A stretch of DNA of 64,000 nt from Streptomyces sp. NBC_01454 (GCF_036227565.1 NZ_CP109460.1:930001-994000); one strand, 5' to 3'. Shown: positions 34,235 to 42,686, counted from the stretch's first letter. Notes: generated by a model from the sequence alone, not told the origin. Program-made: numbers and translations.

Positions 34235-34293
34235 CAGTGGGCCATTGGTACAGCGTACACGCCCTTCGTCAGGCCAGAAGGGTGCCAATGGGC
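34235..34293. promoter_or_regulatory. pair of Lrp/AsnC-type boxes
   Basis: CAGTGGGCCATTGGTAC (34235-34251) matches the box upstream of the Lrp/AsnC gene (37008-37024) at 16 of 17 bases. A second, inverted copy, GGTGCCAATGGGC, is at 34281-34293. They lie between the divergent FUSC and alanine/glycine symporter genes. Confidence 0.6.
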
Positions 34294-34433
34294 GGAGCGC
34301 GGCCCCGGGCGGCCTCCGTGCCCCGACACGGGGGGCAAGGAATCCGCGGCATCGAGGACGCGTGCGTGAGGGCGGGAGTGAGGTTTCCCTCTTCCGAGTC
34401 ACACCTGGATAACGGATCGATCTCGCGCGCTGA

Positions 34434-34447
34434 GGCTTTCGAAAGCC
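34434..34447. promoter_or_regulatory. perfect 14-bp palindrome upstream of the symporter
   Basis: GGCTTTCGAAAGCC, 13 bases before the Crp-like site. It may be a protein site or part of an RNA structure. Confidence 0.45.
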
Positions 34448-34459
34448 ACCCGCCGTCAT

Positions 34460-34473
34460 GTGAGGTACATCAC
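34460..34473. promoter_or_regulatory. Crp-like site upstream of the alanine/glycine symporter
   Basis: GTGAGGTACATCAC is an exact GTGA-N6-TCAC, the core of Crp-family operators. TAAAAC at 34497-34502 could be the minus 10 element; the site centre would then be about 42 bp upstream of the transcription start, the class II activator position. I see nothing further in the leader at 34504-34703 apart from the ribosome site GAGGT. Confidence 0.55.
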
Positions 34474-34703
34474 CCAAGAATCGGTAAAGGGCGTGCTAAA
34501 ACTACGCCAAGTCCGCAAGCGGCTCCCCCTCGCCGCAGCGCGGAGTGCCGGCACGCACCGGCAGCACGACCAGTGATCACGGGCCGAGTCCGCGGACCGT
34601 GCTATCGCGGGGCGCCGACCGGACAACGGCGTTCGCTCAAAGACCGCACATCCACCGGCACAACCTTCCGTGCGCCGGTCCCTGCGCCTCCGAGGTAGCC
34701 AAC

Positions 34704-36239
34704 GTGTCTCTCGATGCATTCACCAGTTCTGTTGACAAAGCAGTCAGCACGTTCTTCGAACCCATAGCCACCTGGCTCGGCGACATCGTCTTCTACTCCG
34801 TTCCCGTCGCCGGTACGGAGCTGCCCCTCATCGTCGCCTGGCTCGTGGTCGCCGGTCTCGTCTTCACCGGCTGGTTCGGATGTGTGCAGATCCGCAAGTT
34901 CCGGCTCGCCGTCGACGTGGTGCGAGGCAAGTACGACAAGAAGGGGTCGGCCGGTGAGGTCAACCACTTCCAGGCGCTGACAACGGCCGTCTCCGGCACG
35001 GTCGGACTCGGCAACATCGCGGGGGTCGCCGTCGCGGTCTCCATCGGTGGTCCCGGTGCGACGTTCTGGATGATCCTCTGCGGTCTGCTCGGCATGGCCA
35101 CCAAGTTCGTCGAGGTCACTCTCGGCGTGAAGTACCGCGAGGTGCACGCCGACGGCACCGTCTCCGGCGGTCCGATGCACTATCTGCCCAAGGGCCTCGC
35201 CGACCGCTTCGGTAGCAACGGCAAGAAGCTCGGCAAGATCCTCGCCGTTCTCGCCTCGGCCATGGTGCTCTTCTTCGGCCTCTTCGGCGGCAACCTGTTC
35301 CAGGTCAACCAGAGCTACGCCCAGCTCGTCTCCGTCTCCGGCGGCGAGAACGGGGTCGTGGGTTCCTCCGCCGGTGCCCTGTTCTTCGGCATCCTCATCG
35401 CCGCGCTGGTCGGCATCGTCCTGCTCGGCGGTATCCGCTCCATCACCAACGTCACCAGCAAGCTGGTGCCGGCCATGGCCGGCGTCTACATCGCCGCGTG
35501 CCTGGCCGTCATCCTGGTGAACATCACCGCCGTCCCCGACGCCTTCGCCACGATCATCGAGGGCGCCTTCCACCCCGAAGGCGTCGCCGGCGGTGTCCTG
35601 GGCGCCCTGATCATCGGCTTCAAACGGGCCGCGTTCTCCAACGAGGCGGGTCTCGGCTCCGCCCCGATCGCCCACTCCGCGGTCAAGACCGAGCACCCCG
35701 CCAGCGAGGGCCTGGTCGCCCTGCTGGAGCCGTTCATCGACACCGTCCTCGTCTGCACGATGACCGCACTGACCATCGTCATCGCCAACCCCGCCAGCTG
35801 GAACGAGGCCCGCGAGGGCGGGGACATCGGCGGTGTCACCATCACCTCGGACGCCTTCGGCACGGTGCTGCCCTGGTTCCCGTACGTCCTCACCCTCGCG
35901 GTGCTGCTGTTCGCCATCTCCACGGTGCTGACCTGGGGCTACTACTGCCTCAAGGCATGGACGCACCTCTTCGGCCGCAGCAGGACCAGCGAGCTGACCT
36001 TCAAGGTCTTCTACACGCTGTTCGCCGTCGCGGGCTCCCTGCTCACGCTCCAGACCCTGATCGACATGGCCGACGCCGTGCTCTTCATGCTGGCCGTCAT
36101 CAACATCATCGGCCTCTACCTCCTCGCCCCGGTCGTCAAGCGCGAGCTGAACTCCTTCCTGGAGTTCGTCCGCGCCCGCAAGGCCGGAGAAAGCAGCGAG
36201 GCCGACGAAGACCAGGAGCCGGTGAAGACCACCGTCTGA
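34704..36239 (+). CDS. alanine/glycine:cation symporter (AgcS family)
   Basis: 511 aa with about 10-11 membrane spans. Family signatures: FQALTTAVSGTVGLGNIAGV, GPGATFWMILCGLLGMATKF, VKYREVHADGTVSGGPMHYL, and FKRAAFSNEAGLGSAPIAHS. It takes up alanine or glycine with sodium or protons. The start is GTG 34704 with GAGGT upstream (MSLDAFTSSVDKAVSTFFEP). The long leader has a Crp-like site, and the intergenic region carries the box that recurs before the Lrp/AsnC gene, consistent with amino acid control. Confidence 0.93.
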   Translation: MSLDAFTSSVDKAVSTFFEPIATWLGDIVFYSVPVAGTELPLIVAWLVVAGLVFTGWFGCVQIRKFRLAVDVVRGKYDKKGSAGEVNHFQALTTAVSGTVGLGNIAGVAVAVSIGGPGATFWMILCGLLGMATKFVEVTLGVKYREVHADGTVSGGPMHYLPKGLADRFGSNGKKLGKILAVLASAMVLFFGLFGGNLFQVNQSYAQLVSVSGGENGVVGSSAGALFFGILIAALVGIVLLGGIRSITNVTSKLVPAMAGVYIAACLAVILVNITAVPDAFATIIEGAFHPEGVAGGVLGALIIGFKRAAFSNEAGLGSAPIAHSAVKTEHPASEGLVALLEPFIDTVLVCTMTALTIVIANPASWNEAREGGDIGGVTITSDAFGTVLPWFPYVLTLAVLLFAISTVLTWGYYCLKAWTHLFGRSRTSELTFKVFYTLFAVAGSLLTLQTLIDMADAVLFMLAVINIIGLYLLAPVVKRELNSFLEFVRARKAGESSEADEDQEPVKTTV

Positions 36240-36321
36240 CCGCCCCGCGGCCCGGCTCCCCAAGCGGGGTCCGTACGCCTGACGCAACCGCCCACCGCCG
36301 GGCGGCGACAGGTCGGGAGAC

Positions 36322-36858
36322 CTACCCGAGCGCGAAGGACGCGCGCTCGTGCCACCTCCTGCCGTCGTGCACCAAGAGCGCGACCGACGAGACGTGCGCG
36401 GTGAGGGGCGTACCGCCGGCGAGTGCGGCCTCGGCGCTCTCCAGAGCGGCTTCGTCGCGCCCTTGGCCGACGGTCAGATGCGGGACGACCTCGTCGAACC
36501 GGCCGCCGAACGGCGGGGCTTCCGGCCACCGTTCGGCGACCGCCCGAGTGAGCTGCCGGAACGGTACGTCCGGTTCGGGAGTCAGATACAGCACCCCGGG
36601 GAATCGTCCGCAGCTCTCGAACCGCACCGTGAAGGCCGGGTGGACGGCCAGCACCTCTCCCAGAGCACGGCGGACGGCACCATCGATGCGGTGTGCCCGG
36701 AGGAACGGGAAGAGCACGGTGACATGCGCCGGAACTCCCTCCCGGGCCCCGGGGTCCAGCCGTTCCCGCCACGCGCGTACGGCGGGTTCGGCCTCGGGGA
36801 TCTTCACGATCAGCCCCGTTCGTCCGGCCCGGAGCTCGCTGGTGTCGTCATCCGTCAC
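36322..36858 (-). CDS. 2'-5' RNA ligase / cyclic phosphodiesterase-like protein (2H family)
   Basis: 178 aa. The two catalytic motifs HVTVLFPF (about residue 45) and HLTVGQG (about 127) have the H-x-T/S form of the 2H phosphoesterases (LigT, CPDase). The symmetric alpha/beta lobes (GLIVKIPEAEPAVRAWRERL, then VSSVALLVHDGRRW) are complete. Such enzymes cut or join 2'-5' or cyclic phosphate bonds in RNA or nucleotides; the substrate is unknown. GTG at 36858. It converges on the symporter gene. Confidence 0.88.
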   Translation of the reverse strand: MTDDDTSELRAGRTGLIVKIPEAEPAVRAWRERLDPGAREGVPAHVTVLFPFLRAHRIDGAVRRALGEVLAVHPAFTVRFESCGRFPGVLYLTPEPDVPFRQLTRAVAERWPEAPPFGGRFDEVVPHLTVGQGRDEAALESAEAALAGGTPLTAHVSSVALLVHDGRRWHERASFALG

Positions 36859-36980
36859 CGGACCTGTTTAGCAAGGAACCCGGGCGACGGTGCGGGAAGT
36901 GCCGGACTCCGGCGGGCACCCGCCCGTGCAGCCGTCGTTCGCCGCACGCCGGGCCGACCGGGAAGCGAGGAACGGAAAGG

Positions 36981-37024
36981 GGCCACTGGCACAGCAACCG
37001 GCCCACCCACTGGGCCATTGGTAC
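36981..37024. promoter_or_regulatory. two direct Lrp/AsnC-type boxes before the Lrp gene
   Basis: GGCCACTGGCAC (36981-36992) and CACTGGGCCATTGGTAC (37008-37024) share the GGCCAyTGGyAC pattern, 31 bp apart or about three turns. The second is nearly identical to the box at 34235. Autoregulation through multiple phased sites is usual for Lrp proteins. Confidence 0.6.
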
Positions 37025-37066
37025 CGTCATTAGGAGATACGCCGACCGGGAGGAGGCCGTGGAGCC

Positions 37067-37543
37067 ATGGCCGTGGATGCGCTGGATGCCAAGATCCTTC
37101 GGCTGCTGCTGGAGCAGCCGCGTACCAGTGTGCGGGAGTACGCCCGCCTCCTCGGGGTCGCCCGGGGCACCGTCCAGGCGCGTCTGGACCGTCTCGAACG
37201 GGACGGTGTGATCACCGCGTACAGTCCCCGGCTGTCCCCCGCCGCACTCGATCACCCCGTCCTGGCCTTCGTCCACATCGAGGTCACGCAGGGGCACCTG
37301 GAGGAGGTGGCCGACGCACTGGCCGAGGTGCCGCAGATCATCGAGGCGTTCTCGACGACCGGGGGCGGCGACCTGCTGACGCGGGTGGTGGCCCGGGACG
37401 CGGCGCATCTGGAGGATGTGATCCAGCAGCTGATCAGCATGCCGGGCGTGGTCCGGACCCGTACGGAGGTCGCGCTGCGCGAGCGGGTGCCGCACCGGAT
37501 GCTGCCGCTGGTCGAGGCGGTGGGCGGCGCCAGGTCGCGATGA
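37067..37543 (+). CDS. Lrp/AsnC family transcriptional regulator
   Basis: 158 aa. Helix-turn-helix VDALDAKILRLLLEQPRTSV, YARLLGVARGTVQARLDRLE, RDGVITAYSPRL, then a RAM ligand domain (LAFVHIEVTQGHLEEVADAL, GGGDLLTRVVARDAAHLEDV) that binds amino acids and forms octamers. ATG at 37067 after GGAGGAGG. Its stop overlaps the HAD phosphatase start (ATGA). Boxes upstream of itself and of the FUSC/symporter pair suggest a local amino acid regulon. Confidence 0.94.
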   Translation: MAVDALDAKILRLLLEQPRTSVREYARLLGVARGTVQARLDRLERDGVITAYSPRLSPAALDHPVLAFVHIEVTQGHLEEVADALAEVPQIIEAFSTTGGGDLLTRVVARDAAHLEDVIQQLISMPGVVRTRTEVALRERVPHRMLPLVEAVGGARSR

Positions 37544-38292
37544 GTGGGCGGCTTGGCATGCTGGTGGGCATGAGCGCCTCCCCCACCTCCCGGGTCACGC
37601 CCGCCCCGCCGGCACCGGTGATCTTCGATCTCGACGGCACTTTGGTGGACAGCGAGCCGAACTACTACGAAGCCGGGCGCCGACTGCTGGCGGCCCACGG
37701 CGTACCGGACTTCAGCTGGGAGCACCACACCCGCTTCATCGGCATCGGCACCCGCGAAACTCTGGAGATCCTCCGCCGGGAGTTCGGCATCGGGGCACCG
37801 GTCGAGGAGCTGCTGGCCGGGACGAACCGCTGCTATCTGGAGCTGGCGCGGGCACACACCGAGGTCTTCCCCGAGATGCGTGCGCTGGTGGAGCGGCTTG
37901 CGGAGGCCGGGCATCCGCTGGCGGTGGCGTCCGGCTCGTCGCGGGCCGCGATCGAGGCGGTGCTGGCCGGCACCGGGCTCGTTGGGCTGCTGCCCACGGT
38001 GGTGTCGGCCGAGGAGGTGGCGCACGGCAAGCCCGCGCCGGATGTGTTCCTGGAGGCGGCAGGCCGGCTGGGTGCCGATCCGGCCGACTGTGTGGTGCTG
38101 GAGGATGCCGCGCCCGGGGTGCTCGCGGCGCACCGGGCGGGCATGCGGTGCATCGCCGTTCCGTATGTGACCGGCACCGCCGACGACCCGGCGTTCGCGC
38201 ATGCCGGGCTGCTGTTCAAGGGCGGCCAGGAGGAGTTCACGGCCCGGGCCGCGTACGACTGGCTGGGACGACGAGGGAGCGGGGGCAGCTGA
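37540..38292 (+). CDS. HAD-superfamily phosphatase (beta-phosphoglucomutase-like)
   Basis: 250 aa from the overlapping ATG at 37540 (a second ATG at 37570 is possible). All HAD motifs are present: FDLDGTLVDSE (nucleophile Asp), AVASGSSRAAIEAV, EEVAHGKPAPDVFLEA with the Lys, and CVVLEDAAPGVLAA. The helical cap between motifs I and II (YYEAGRRLLAAHGVPDFSWE) is C1 type, as in sugar-phosphate phosphatases. Translationally coupled to the Lrp regulator. Confidence 0.93.
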   Translation: MSGRLGMLVGMSASPTSRVTPAPPAPVIFDLDGTLVDSEPNYYEAGRRLLAAHGVPDFSWEHHTRFIGIGTRETLEILRREFGIGAPVEELLAGTNRCYLELARAHTEVFPEMRALVERLAEAGHPLAVASGSSRAAIEAVLAGTGLVGLLPTVVSAEEVAHGKPAPDVFLEAAGRLGADPADCVVLEDAAPGVLAAHRAGMRCIAVPYVTGTADDPAFAHAGLLFKGGQEEFTARAAYDWLGRRGSGGS

Positions 38293-38343
38293 CGGAGGGG
38301 CGCGGCCGCTTCGCCGTGTCCGGCGCCCGGTCTGCGGTCCGCC

Positions 38344-38388
38344 CCGTCGGGGGCCGGTACCGAGTACCGGGTACCGGCCCTCGACGGG
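38344..38388. terminator. large convergent terminator
   Basis: GGGCCGGTACC (38351-38361) and GGTACCGGCCC (38370-38380) pair perfectly around 8 bases; outer CCCGTCG/CGACGGG extends the stem after a small bulge. It separates the HAD gene from the convergent sugar-binding gene. Confidence 0.75.
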
Positions 38389-38442
38389 CGGACAATGCCT
38401 GCTCCGGCACTTACCGAGGGGTGTGCCGGGGGGCGATTGCGG

Positions 38443-39525
38443 TCAGTTCAGACCGGCGGACTTGCACTTGGCGGCAAGGCCGCCGACGCAGAGCAGATCG
38501 GTGCGCACGACGCCGTCACGGACGACGGTGTCCTTCATGTTCTTCCTGGTGACGATCTGCGCCTTGAACAGCCGAGCGGGGATACCGGACTTGCTCGTGT
38601 TGTGCGCGGTGGTCGAGGTGAGGGACGTGATGCTCTTCCCGCGCAGAAGACGGAAGGCGATTTCGGCGGCGGTTTCCGCCTCCGGCCGGACTTCCTTGTA
38701 AATGGTGAAGGACTGGGTGCCCTCGACCAGCCGCTGCAGAGCGGGGAGTTCGGCGTCCTGGCCACCGAGCGGCACATTCTTGATTCCGGCGGACTTGAGG
38801 GCCGCGGCAACGCCGCCCGCCATGCCGTCATTGGCCGAGTAGACCGCGTCAAAGCCCTCCGGGCCCTCGGCGTTGATGAGGTCGGTCATCTCCTTCTTGG
38901 CCTTCGCCGCGGACCAGTCGGGGATCTCCTTCTCGAAGACGATCTTATGGACCTTGCCGTCGAGGACCTCGTGGGCGCCCTTCTTGTAGGACGGCGCATT
39001 CGGGTCGGTCGGCGAGCCGTCCATCATGACGAGGTCGGAAGCGGCCGCCTGCGAACCGAGAGCGGCGAGGATCCCCTGCCCCTGGAGCCGGCCGATCTTC
39101 TCGTTGTCGTAGGAGACATAGGCCGCGACATCGCCCTCGGCGAGCCGGTCGTACGCGATGACCTTGACGCCCTTCTTGGCGGCCGAATCCACCCAGCTCT
39201 TGGCCGCCGCGGCGTCGACCGGGTCCAGAATGATGACCTTGACGCCCTTCTTCACCAGCGTGTCGAACTGTCTCTTCTGGGCATCGACCTGCTGCTCGGC
39301 ATTGTGGTAGTCGACTTTGCATTCGAGGCAGAGGGACGCAACGCGCGCCGAAATGATGCGGCGGTCGAACTTCTCATAACGGGCCGCATTGCTCTCCGGG
39401 AGCAGCAGACCGATGGAGTCCTTGCCGGCACCGGCGTCCTGATGATCGTTTCCGCAGGCCGCCAAGGGTGCTGCGAGCGAAAGCGCCATCGCGCCGGTGA
39501 GGGCGCGCCGCATTATTGCATTCAT
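38443..39525 (-). CDS. XylF/RbsB-type sugar-binding lipoprotein, orphan
   Basis: 360 aa. The start ATG at 39525 has GGAGG nine bases upstream. A lipoprotein signal ends in LAAC with Cys24. The mature part is a type 1 sugar-binding protein of the XylF branch: IGLLLPESNAARYEKFDRRI, VIILDPVDAAAAKSWVDSA, VIAYDRLAEGDVAAYVSYDN, AVYSANDGMAGGVAAAL and VPLGGQDAELPALQRLVEG. Cysteine pairs (SLCLEC and LCVGGLAAKC) may form disulfides. No ABC permease or ATPase is adjacent, so it must work with distant partners or act as a sensor. Confidence 0.92.
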   Translation of the reverse strand: MNAIMRRALTGAMALSLAAPLAACGNDHQDAGAGKDSIGLLLPESNAARYEKFDRRIISARVASLCLECKVDYHNAEQQVDAQKRQFDTLVKKGVKVIILDPVDAAAAKSWVDSAAKKGVKVIAYDRLAEGDVAAYVSYDNEKIGRLQGQGILAALGSQAAASDLVMMDGSPTDPNAPSYKKGAHEVLDGKVHKIVFEKEIPDWSAAKAKKEMTDLINAEGPEGFDAVYSANDGMAGGVAAALKSAGIKNVPLGGQDAELPALQRLVEGTQSFTIYKEVRPEAETAAEIAFRLLRGKSITSLTSTTAHNTSKSGIPARLFKAQIVTRKNMKDTVVRDGVVRTDLLCVGGLAAKCKSAGLN

Positions 39526-39572
39526 TTCCCGGTACCTCCAAAGGGGCCTCCTGACCGGCCCAGAACGGCTGA

Positions 39573-39585
39573 AGTGAACGTCACT
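39573..39585. promoter_or_regulatory. dyad upstream of the sugar-binding gene
   Basis: AGTGAACGTCACT is a 5-bp inverted repeat with 3-bp centre, 48 bp before the start codon; candidate operator. Confidence 0.4.
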
Positions 39586-39686
39586 CACGGCCCAATCGTC
39601 AAGAATCGAACCAACAACGATATGAAAGCGAGCTGTGAGATGACTCTCTGAAGGGCCGTCACTCGACGGGCTTTCCGGACAGTCCC

Positions 39687-39697
39687 GAAAACGTTCT
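39687..39697. promoter_or_regulatory. LacI-type motif shared with the nucleoside operon
   Basis: GAAAACGTTCT is the exact reverse complement of AGAACGTTTTC found in the LacI-type operator at 10713-10723. It lies 162 bp upstream of the sugar-binding gene. Confidence 0.4.
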
Positions 39698-40256
39698 ATT
39701 CGTTCCGTATCACGCGGTAATTCCGGTTACGCATGAGTCAGCTGGTCCGGGCGATGGTGGGAGATGCGGGCGGGAATGCGGCCCTCGGGGCGCGCTTGCG
39801 CAGGTCAACCAGGAAGCGAGGGAGGGGAGTTGGGAAACGACCTGCGCGCGGTGACATCGGTTGCGGGCGCGGATGCAGCCCCGCACGCCGCGTGCCAGAC
39901 TGGGAGAAGCCAGGAGAAGACAAGAAATATAGGTGCTGGGCACAGCTTTCTGGTGCGATCGAAGCACCGGACAGGGCATGGTTCGGGCGTCGAAGCGAGC
40001 GCCCACCGTGCTCCGGCGACGGTCACGGCGAGTTTTCCCGCTCCGCAACCAAATACGGCGGAAGCTATGGGGAATCCCTGGGAATCTCTTTAGCTTAATT
40101 TTTTGCGGCCGGGACTCCGGTTTCCGAAGATGCCCTCGACGCGGTCCGGATCCGCGAGAGGTGAAAAGCCCGCGCCGATCGGCCGGGGCCGGAAATCCGG
40201 GGACGTCCCTCCGGACGCGGAACACGGCCTGCCGGGTGCAGAACCAGGTGACAGAC
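39698..40256. other. 559-bp non-coding region before the hydroxylase gene
   Basis: No plausible gene in any frame. The base composition is patchier and more AT-rich than elsewhere. A hairpin with AAGCTA (40062-40067) and TAGCTT (40091-40096) is followed by a run of six T (40099-40104), like an intrinsic terminator about 150 bp before the hydroxylase start. A smaller GGTGC/GCACC hairpin lies near 39954-39970. It may be a long leader or a small RNA. Confidence 0.45.
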
Positions 40257-41144
40257 ATGAGCACGGTGTGCAGACGGACACCCATCTCCGCCGACGGCCG
40301 GCTGGGACTCCCGGGCGAGCACCCGGGCCGCAGCGACCCGGTCTATCTGCGGCGCCGCAACGCACTCGCCGCACGGGCGGACGGCCATCGCGTCGGGTCG
40401 CCCTCTCCGGCCGTCCACTACACCGACGAGGAACACCGCACCTGGCAGGTGATGCACCGGGCGCTCGGCCCGGCGCTGCGTGCCCACGCCTGCCGTGCGG
40501 TGCTCCAGGCCGGTGAGGACGCGGGGATCCCCGCCGAGCACATCCCGCAGCACACGGAGGTCAGCTCCCTGCTCGCCGCCCGGACGGGATTCACCTTCAC
40601 CCCGGCCGGCGGGGTGGTGTCCAACGAACGGTTCCTGGGGGCGCTGGAGTACGGCTACTTCCACGCCGTGCAGTTCGTCCGCCACCCGGCGGTCCCGCTG
40701 TACGCCCCCGAACCCGACGTCCTGCACGACGTCTTCGGGCACGGCATCCATCTCTCGTGCCCGCGCTTCGCCCGGCTGTACCGGCTCATCGGGCAGGCCG
40801 CCCACCGCACCGAAACCGCCGAGGCGCTCGACATCCTCAGCCGGGTGTACTGGTTCACCCTCGAATACGGGCTGATCACCGAGTGCGGCACACCCAAGGC
40901 GTACGGCGCGGCCCTGCTGTCGTCCTACGGCGAGATCGCCGCCCACGACCGGCGCATGGTCCGGCCCCTGGACTTCCGCGCCGCCGCGGCCACCCCGTAC
41001 CGCATCTCCGGCTACCAGCCCGTCCTGTACTCCGTGCGTTCGCTGGCCCAGCTCGAGGACATGCTCGGCGCCTTCTGTACCGGCTTCGACGACGACGCCG
41101 CGAGCCGGCTGCGCGTTCCCGCGCTCTCCCGCGACCGGGCGTAG
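40257..41144 (+). CDS. phenylalanine 4-monooxygenase (aromatic amino acid hydroxylase)
   Basis: 295 aa, pterin-dependent non-heme iron enzyme that makes tyrosine from phenylalanine. The iron site is clear: PEPDVLHDVFGHGIHL supplies two His (about residues 156 and 161) and WFTLEYGLITECGTP the Glu. IPQHTEVSSLLAARTGFTF and QFVRHPAVPLYAPEPD are family-specific. It is the short catalytic form without a regulatory ACT domain. ATG at 40257 with AGGTG upstream. No pterin carbinolamine dehydratase gene is near. Confidence 0.93.
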   Translation: MSTVCRRTPISADGRLGLPGEHPGRSDPVYLRRRNALAARADGHRVGSPSPAVHYTDEEHRTWQVMHRALGPALRAHACRAVLQAGEDAGIPAEHIPQHTEVSSLLAARTGFTFTPAGGVVSNERFLGALEYGYFHAVQFVRHPAVPLYAPEPDVLHDVFGHGIHLSCPRFARLYRLIGQAAHRTETAEALDILSRVYWFTLEYGLITECGTPKAYGAALLSSYGEIAAHDRRMVRPLDFRAAAATPYRISGYQPVLYSVRSLAQLEDMLGAFCTGFDDDAASRLRVPALSRDRA

Positions 41145-41178
41145 GCCGCACCGGGCGAGCCGCGCCGGGACGCCCGGC

Positions 41179-41195
41179 CGGCCCCGGCGGGGCCG
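41179..41195. terminator. short convergent hairpin
   Basis: CGGCCCC / GGGGCCG arms of 7 bp with a 3-base loop, between the hydroxylase and the SDR gene. Confidence 0.45.
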
Positions 41196-41217
41196 CGGCG
41201 GGATCCGCGGCGGCGGG

Positions 41218-42102
41218 TCAGCTCACCCACCCGGCCGTGAGCCCGAGCACCGCCGAGCCGTCCAGGTCGGTGAGCTTGGTGCCGGTGAAGCCACACGCCC
41301 AGTCCGACGTCTGGATCCGGAACGCGGGCCGGTCCGCGGTGAGCACCTCCAGCACGGCCTCGGCGGCCTCGGCCGGGGTCTGCGCGCCGTTGAGGAACTG
41401 CGCGGTGGTGCGCTCCAGGTAGGCCTGCAGCGGCTTCGCGTACGGGCCCGCGGCGTCGACCTCCGACTGCAGATCGATCCCGATGTTGTTGACGAACTCG
41501 GTCGCCACGGCGCCCGGCTCGACGACGGATACGGACACCCCGAGCGCGGCCGCGACCGGCGCCAGGCTCTCCATGTAGCCCTCGACGGCGAACTTGGCGG
41601 CGCAGTAGGCCTCGTTGAAGGGCTGTCCGACGACTCCGCCGACGCTGGTGACGGTGATCAGACGGCCGCCGGTCGCGCGCAGGTGGGGCAGCGCCGCCTT
41701 CGAGACGTGCAGCACGCCGAAGAAGTTGACCTCCATGACGGTGCGGACCTCGGCCACGGACTCGTTCTCCAGGGTGCCGAGGTGCCCGGCGCCGGCGTTG
41801 TTGATCACCGCGTCCAGGCGGCCGTGGTCGGCGAGCACCCCGCTGATCGCGGCGGCCACGGAAGCCTCGTCGGTGACGTCGAGCTGCCGGATGTCGAGCT
41901 CCACCCCCGCCTCGGCGGCAGCCGTGCGCAGCACCCCGGCGCGGGAGGGGTCGCGCAGCGTCGCCACGACCCGCCAGCCGGCCCGTGCGGCGGCGACCGC
42001 CGCGGCCAGGCCGATGCCGGAGGACGTACCGGTGACCAGAACAACCTTGGAAGAGGCGGCAGACGCAGAAGAAGCGGCGGAGGCGGAGGGCGTGGCAGAC
42101 AT
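41218..42102 (-). CDS. short-chain dehydrogenase/reductase (SDR)
   Basis: 294 aa from the ATG at 42102 with AAAGG upstream. VVLVTGTSSGIGLAAAVAAA is the NAD(P)-binding Gly motif, AVINNAGAGH the NNAG motif, and TSVGGV plus EAYCAAKFAVEGYME the Ser-Tyr-Lys catalytic set. A Ser/Ala-rich N-terminal extension of about 18 residues is unusual but harmless. It is divergent from a MarR regulator with a shared 42-bp dyad, and probably reduces or oxidises the inducing compound. Confidence 0.92.
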   Translation of the reverse strand: MSATPSASAASSASAASSKVVLVTGTSSGIGLAAAVAAARAGWRVVATLRDPSRAGVLRTAAAEAGVELDIRQLDVTDEASVAAAISGVLADHGRLDAVINNAGAGHLGTLENESVAEVRTVMEVNFFGVLHVSKAALPHLRATGGRLITVTSVGGVVGQPFNEAYCAAKFAVEGYMESLAPVAAALGVSVSVVEPGAVATEFVNNIGIDLQSEVDAAGPYAKPLQAYLERTTAQFLNGAQTPAEAAEAVLEVLTADRPAFRIQTSDWACGFTGTKLTDLDGSAVLGLTAGWVS

Positions 42103-42146
42103 GGTGGACCTTTCGAGTGCTGGAGTGCTGCGTGGCGCGAATTGAG

Positions 42147-42188
42147 TGCGTGTACACACACCATAGACATTATGTGTGCGTACACGCA
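42147..42188. promoter_or_regulatory. large MarR operator dyad
   Basis: TGCGTGTACACACA (42147-42160) and TGTGCGTACACGCA (42175-42188) are inverted copies agreeing at 13 of 14 positions; CATA/TATG flank the centre. The dyad covers the start region of both divergent genes. Confidence 0.75.
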
Positions 42189-42206
42189 ACCGGTAGTCTT
42201 GCCGGC

Positions 42207-42668
42207 ATGGCGAAGAGGAAGCTCACCCAGACCGAGATGCCCGAGGCTGACTACGCCTTCTACGGGCTGGTCTGGGCCGGAACCGTACTCACCGAACGCG
42301 TGGACCGCGTCCTGACCAAGGCCCACGACCTGCCGGTCTCGTGGTTCGAGGTGATGCTCTGGCTCGCCTCCAGCCCGGACCCGGTCCCGGCCTCCGTGCT
42401 CGGCAACAGCACCATGCTCAGCCGCAGCCAGGTCTCCCGCGTGGTGGACGCCCTCCAGGGCCGTGGGCTGGTCGTGCGCACCCCTTCGGCGCGTGACGCC
42501 CGGTCCGTCGAGGTGTCCCTCACACCGGCGGGCCACCAGCTCTTCGAGGAGGCCGATGCCACCCGCCGCACCTGCCTGGCGCCGGTGTTCACCGACCTCC
42601 TCGACCAGGAGGACCTCAAAGCGCTGGGCACGGTGTGGAAGAAGCTCAAGGCCAACAAGGACGGGTAG
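42207..42668 (+). CDS. MarR family transcriptional regulator
   Basis: 153 aa. Winged helix with LPVSWFEVMLWLASSPDPVP, STMLSRSQVSRVVDALQGRG and LVVRTPSARDARSVEVSLTP, the DxR wing motif being complete. MarR proteins are dimers that release DNA upon binding phenolic or other small ligands. ATG at 42207. It faces the SDR gene over the dyad, so it likely represses both itself and the SDR. Confidence 0.94.
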   Translation: MAKRKLTQTEMPEADYAFYGLVWAGTVLTERVDRVLTKAHDLPVSWFEVMLWLASSPDPVPASVLGNSTMLSRSQVSRVVDALQGRGLVVRTPSARDARSVEVSLTPAGHQLFEEADATRRTCLAPVFTDLLDQEDLKALGTVWKKLKANKDG

Positions 42669-42686
42669 GGCCCGCTCACCCCGGGA

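Noticed and set aside
34281..34293. Inverted Lrp-type copy as a stand-alone promoter site
   Set aside because: It is only a partial match and is meaningful only together with the box at 34235.
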